Of a stretch of DNA of 7,493 nucleotides, positions 6,725 to 7,493 are shown in pieces. Source of the stretch: Limnohabitans sp. (GTDB taxonomy: Bacteria; Pseudomonadota; Gammaproteobacteria; Burkholderiales; Burkholderiaceae_C); assembly GCA_018883305.1 (NCBI GenBank), contig VEQI01000163.1, positions 1 through 7,493 on the forward strand, written 5' to 3'. The number at the start of each line of letters is the position of its first letter. Position 1 is the stretch's first letter. The notes beneath the pieces were generated by a model that searched no databases, was not told the origin of the DNA, and was given only the letters and a program-made list of their open reading frames with translations. The translations under genes were made by a program, and so were the position numbers.

Positions 6725-7493
6725 ACCCTGAACCTCCGTTGCAGGAATTGGCGCAGGCGACGCTCCCACTGCACCAGCAACGGCCGACTGGGCAAAGTGA
6801 GCCGCATCACCCCGATGCGCCCGTGCACCAGCGCTGGCAGGTCGGTTCCATCGGGCATCAACCGGGACTCGATACGAAAGAAGGGCTCGGCAGCCACCAC
6901 GCCATTGGGGTCAGAGGGTGATACGGCCAACTCCCCCCCACCCGCCATGCCCAGTGCACGAGAGGGAAGCAGACCTTGTTCAAAGGGCATCACGGATGTC
7001 GATGTGACATGGACATTGATGCCTTCTTGTCCGCGTAGTCGGACCTCGCTGCGCTCAATGGCTTCACCCACCACATGACTGCCCACCTGAGGCAACACCG
7101 CCACAAAACGCCACTGCTGCGGATTCACGATAGTGCCCACAGAGGCGCCTCGGGTCAGCCATTGGCCGCGAATGCCATCAAGTTCGCTGGCGCTCCACTC
7201 ACCCGCGATCGGGGCCACCACCAACTGCGCCTCGCGACGCCGATTCAGTTCGGTCAGGTGTTGCAACACCGCCGTGAGTTGTTGCTCAATGGCGCTCAAA
7301 TCCGTCGAGGCCCGAGAAACGGCCTGAATGCGTTGAGCTTCCAGTTGTTCACGCTGCATTTGCGCCGCGCGGATGTCGTAGTCCAGTTCGGGGTGGTGCA
7401 ACCGAAGCAAAGGTTGCCCGGCTTCCACTCGGCTGCCAGGACGGATCAGCAACTCTGCAAACAGGCCTTCCGTCTCGGTGTACAGCTGTCGTG
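6721..7493 (-). CDS. HlyD-type membrane fusion / periplasmic adaptor protein, C-terminal part (5' end outside window)
   Basis: The frame is open from the window edge (first full codon 7491-7489) to a TGA at 6723-6721, giving 256 residues with no start in view. A TTG at 7452 is only an internal leucine codon, because the frame continues upstream of it with adaptor-like sequence. Visible domains: a first biotinyl-lipoyl half at about residues 9-37 (core RPGSRVEAGQPLLRL, then HPEL); a short Gln/Glu/Arg-rich helical hairpin at about 38-88; a second lipoyl half from about 91 (VVAPIAGEW) to 121; then a beta-barrel and membrane-proximal part. Family members sit in the inner membrane and periplasm and bridge an inner-membrane transporter to the outer-membrane channel. 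The tail (about 225-256) is strongly basic and ends in QWERRLRQFLQRRF. Such tails occur, as I recall, in adaptor domains fused behind M50 site-2 protease modules, so the missing N-terminus might be a protease; that is a guess. It overlaps the SecA-like gene by 4 bp, implying translational coupling. The adaptor call is firm, the substrate is not. Confidence 0.82.
   Translation of the reverse strand, partial: RQLYTETEGLFAELLIRPGSRVEAGQPLLRLHHPELDYDIRAAQMQREQLEAQRIQAVSRASTDLSAIEQQLTAVLQHLTELNRRREAQLVVAPIAGEWSASELDGIRGQWLTRGASVGTIVNPQQWRFVAVLPQVGSHVVGEAIERSEVRLRGQEGINVHVTSTSVMPFEQGLLPSRALGMAGGGELAVSPSDPNGVVAAEPFFRIESRLMPDGTDLPALVHGRIGVMRLTLPSRPLLVQWERRLRQFLQRRFRV
6733..6737 (-). promoter_or_regulatory. 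Shine-Dalgarno site of the SecA-like gene
   Basis: GGAGG lies 8 nt before the ATG at 6724, inside the last codons of the adaptor gene. It decides the start in favour of the ATG that overlaps the upstream TGA (ATGA) rather than the GTG at 6769. The arrangement is typical of translational coupling within an operon. Confidence 0.8.

Noticed and set aside
6722..6769. GTG at 6769 as the start of the SecA-like protein (696 residues)
   Set aside because: The ATG at 6724 has GGAGG at 8 nt and overlaps the upstream TGA. The extra 15 residues have no family match and would need a 49-bp overlap.
1..7493. tRNA, rRNA, CRISPR arrays, insertion sequences or attachment sites
   Set aside because: Almost every base lies in one of three coherent minus-strand frames. 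No short regular spacer repeats, terminal inverted repeats or transposase motifs were seen by eye.

Overview
The window holds three genes, all on the minus strand and packed head to tail, so it is best read from base 7493 down to base 1. High GC, coding on one strand with 4-bp and 60-bp gaps, good Shine-Dalgarno sites and frequent TTG leucine codons suggest a proteobacterium, possibly a betaproteobacterium of the Burkholderiales. That placement is an inference from style, not from a marker gene.

Region 7493-6721 is the C-terminal 256 residues of a HlyD-type membrane fusion (periplasmic adaptor) protein whose start lies outside the window. Its stop overlaps the next start (ATGA). Region 6724-4679 encodes a complete 681-residue SecA-like ATPase. 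It has the SecA motor motifs but ends just after the start of the helical scaffold, so it lacks the helical wing, the two-helix finger and the zinc/SecB tail of housekeeping SecA. After 60 bp without a terminator, region 4618-1 is one unbroken frame of 1539 residues. It is the N-terminal part of a giant, cysteine-free, beta-strand-repeat protein that starts with a LEPR-XLL-like N-terminal motif. Its C-terminus is outside the window.

The layout looks like a dedicated export operon: an envelope adaptor, a specialised SecA-like motor and a giant secreted or surface substrate without a recognisable cleavable Sec signal. Neither housekeeping Sec nor a plain type I system explains all three. The most interesting idea in the window is that the stripped-down SecA works with the adaptor on this one substrate, with the LEPR-XLL-type motif as a candidate targeting tag. 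That is inferred from gene order and domain content.

No RNA genes, mobile elements, CRISPR arrays, terminators or recognisable promoters were seen. The operon promoter is presumably upstream of base 7493.
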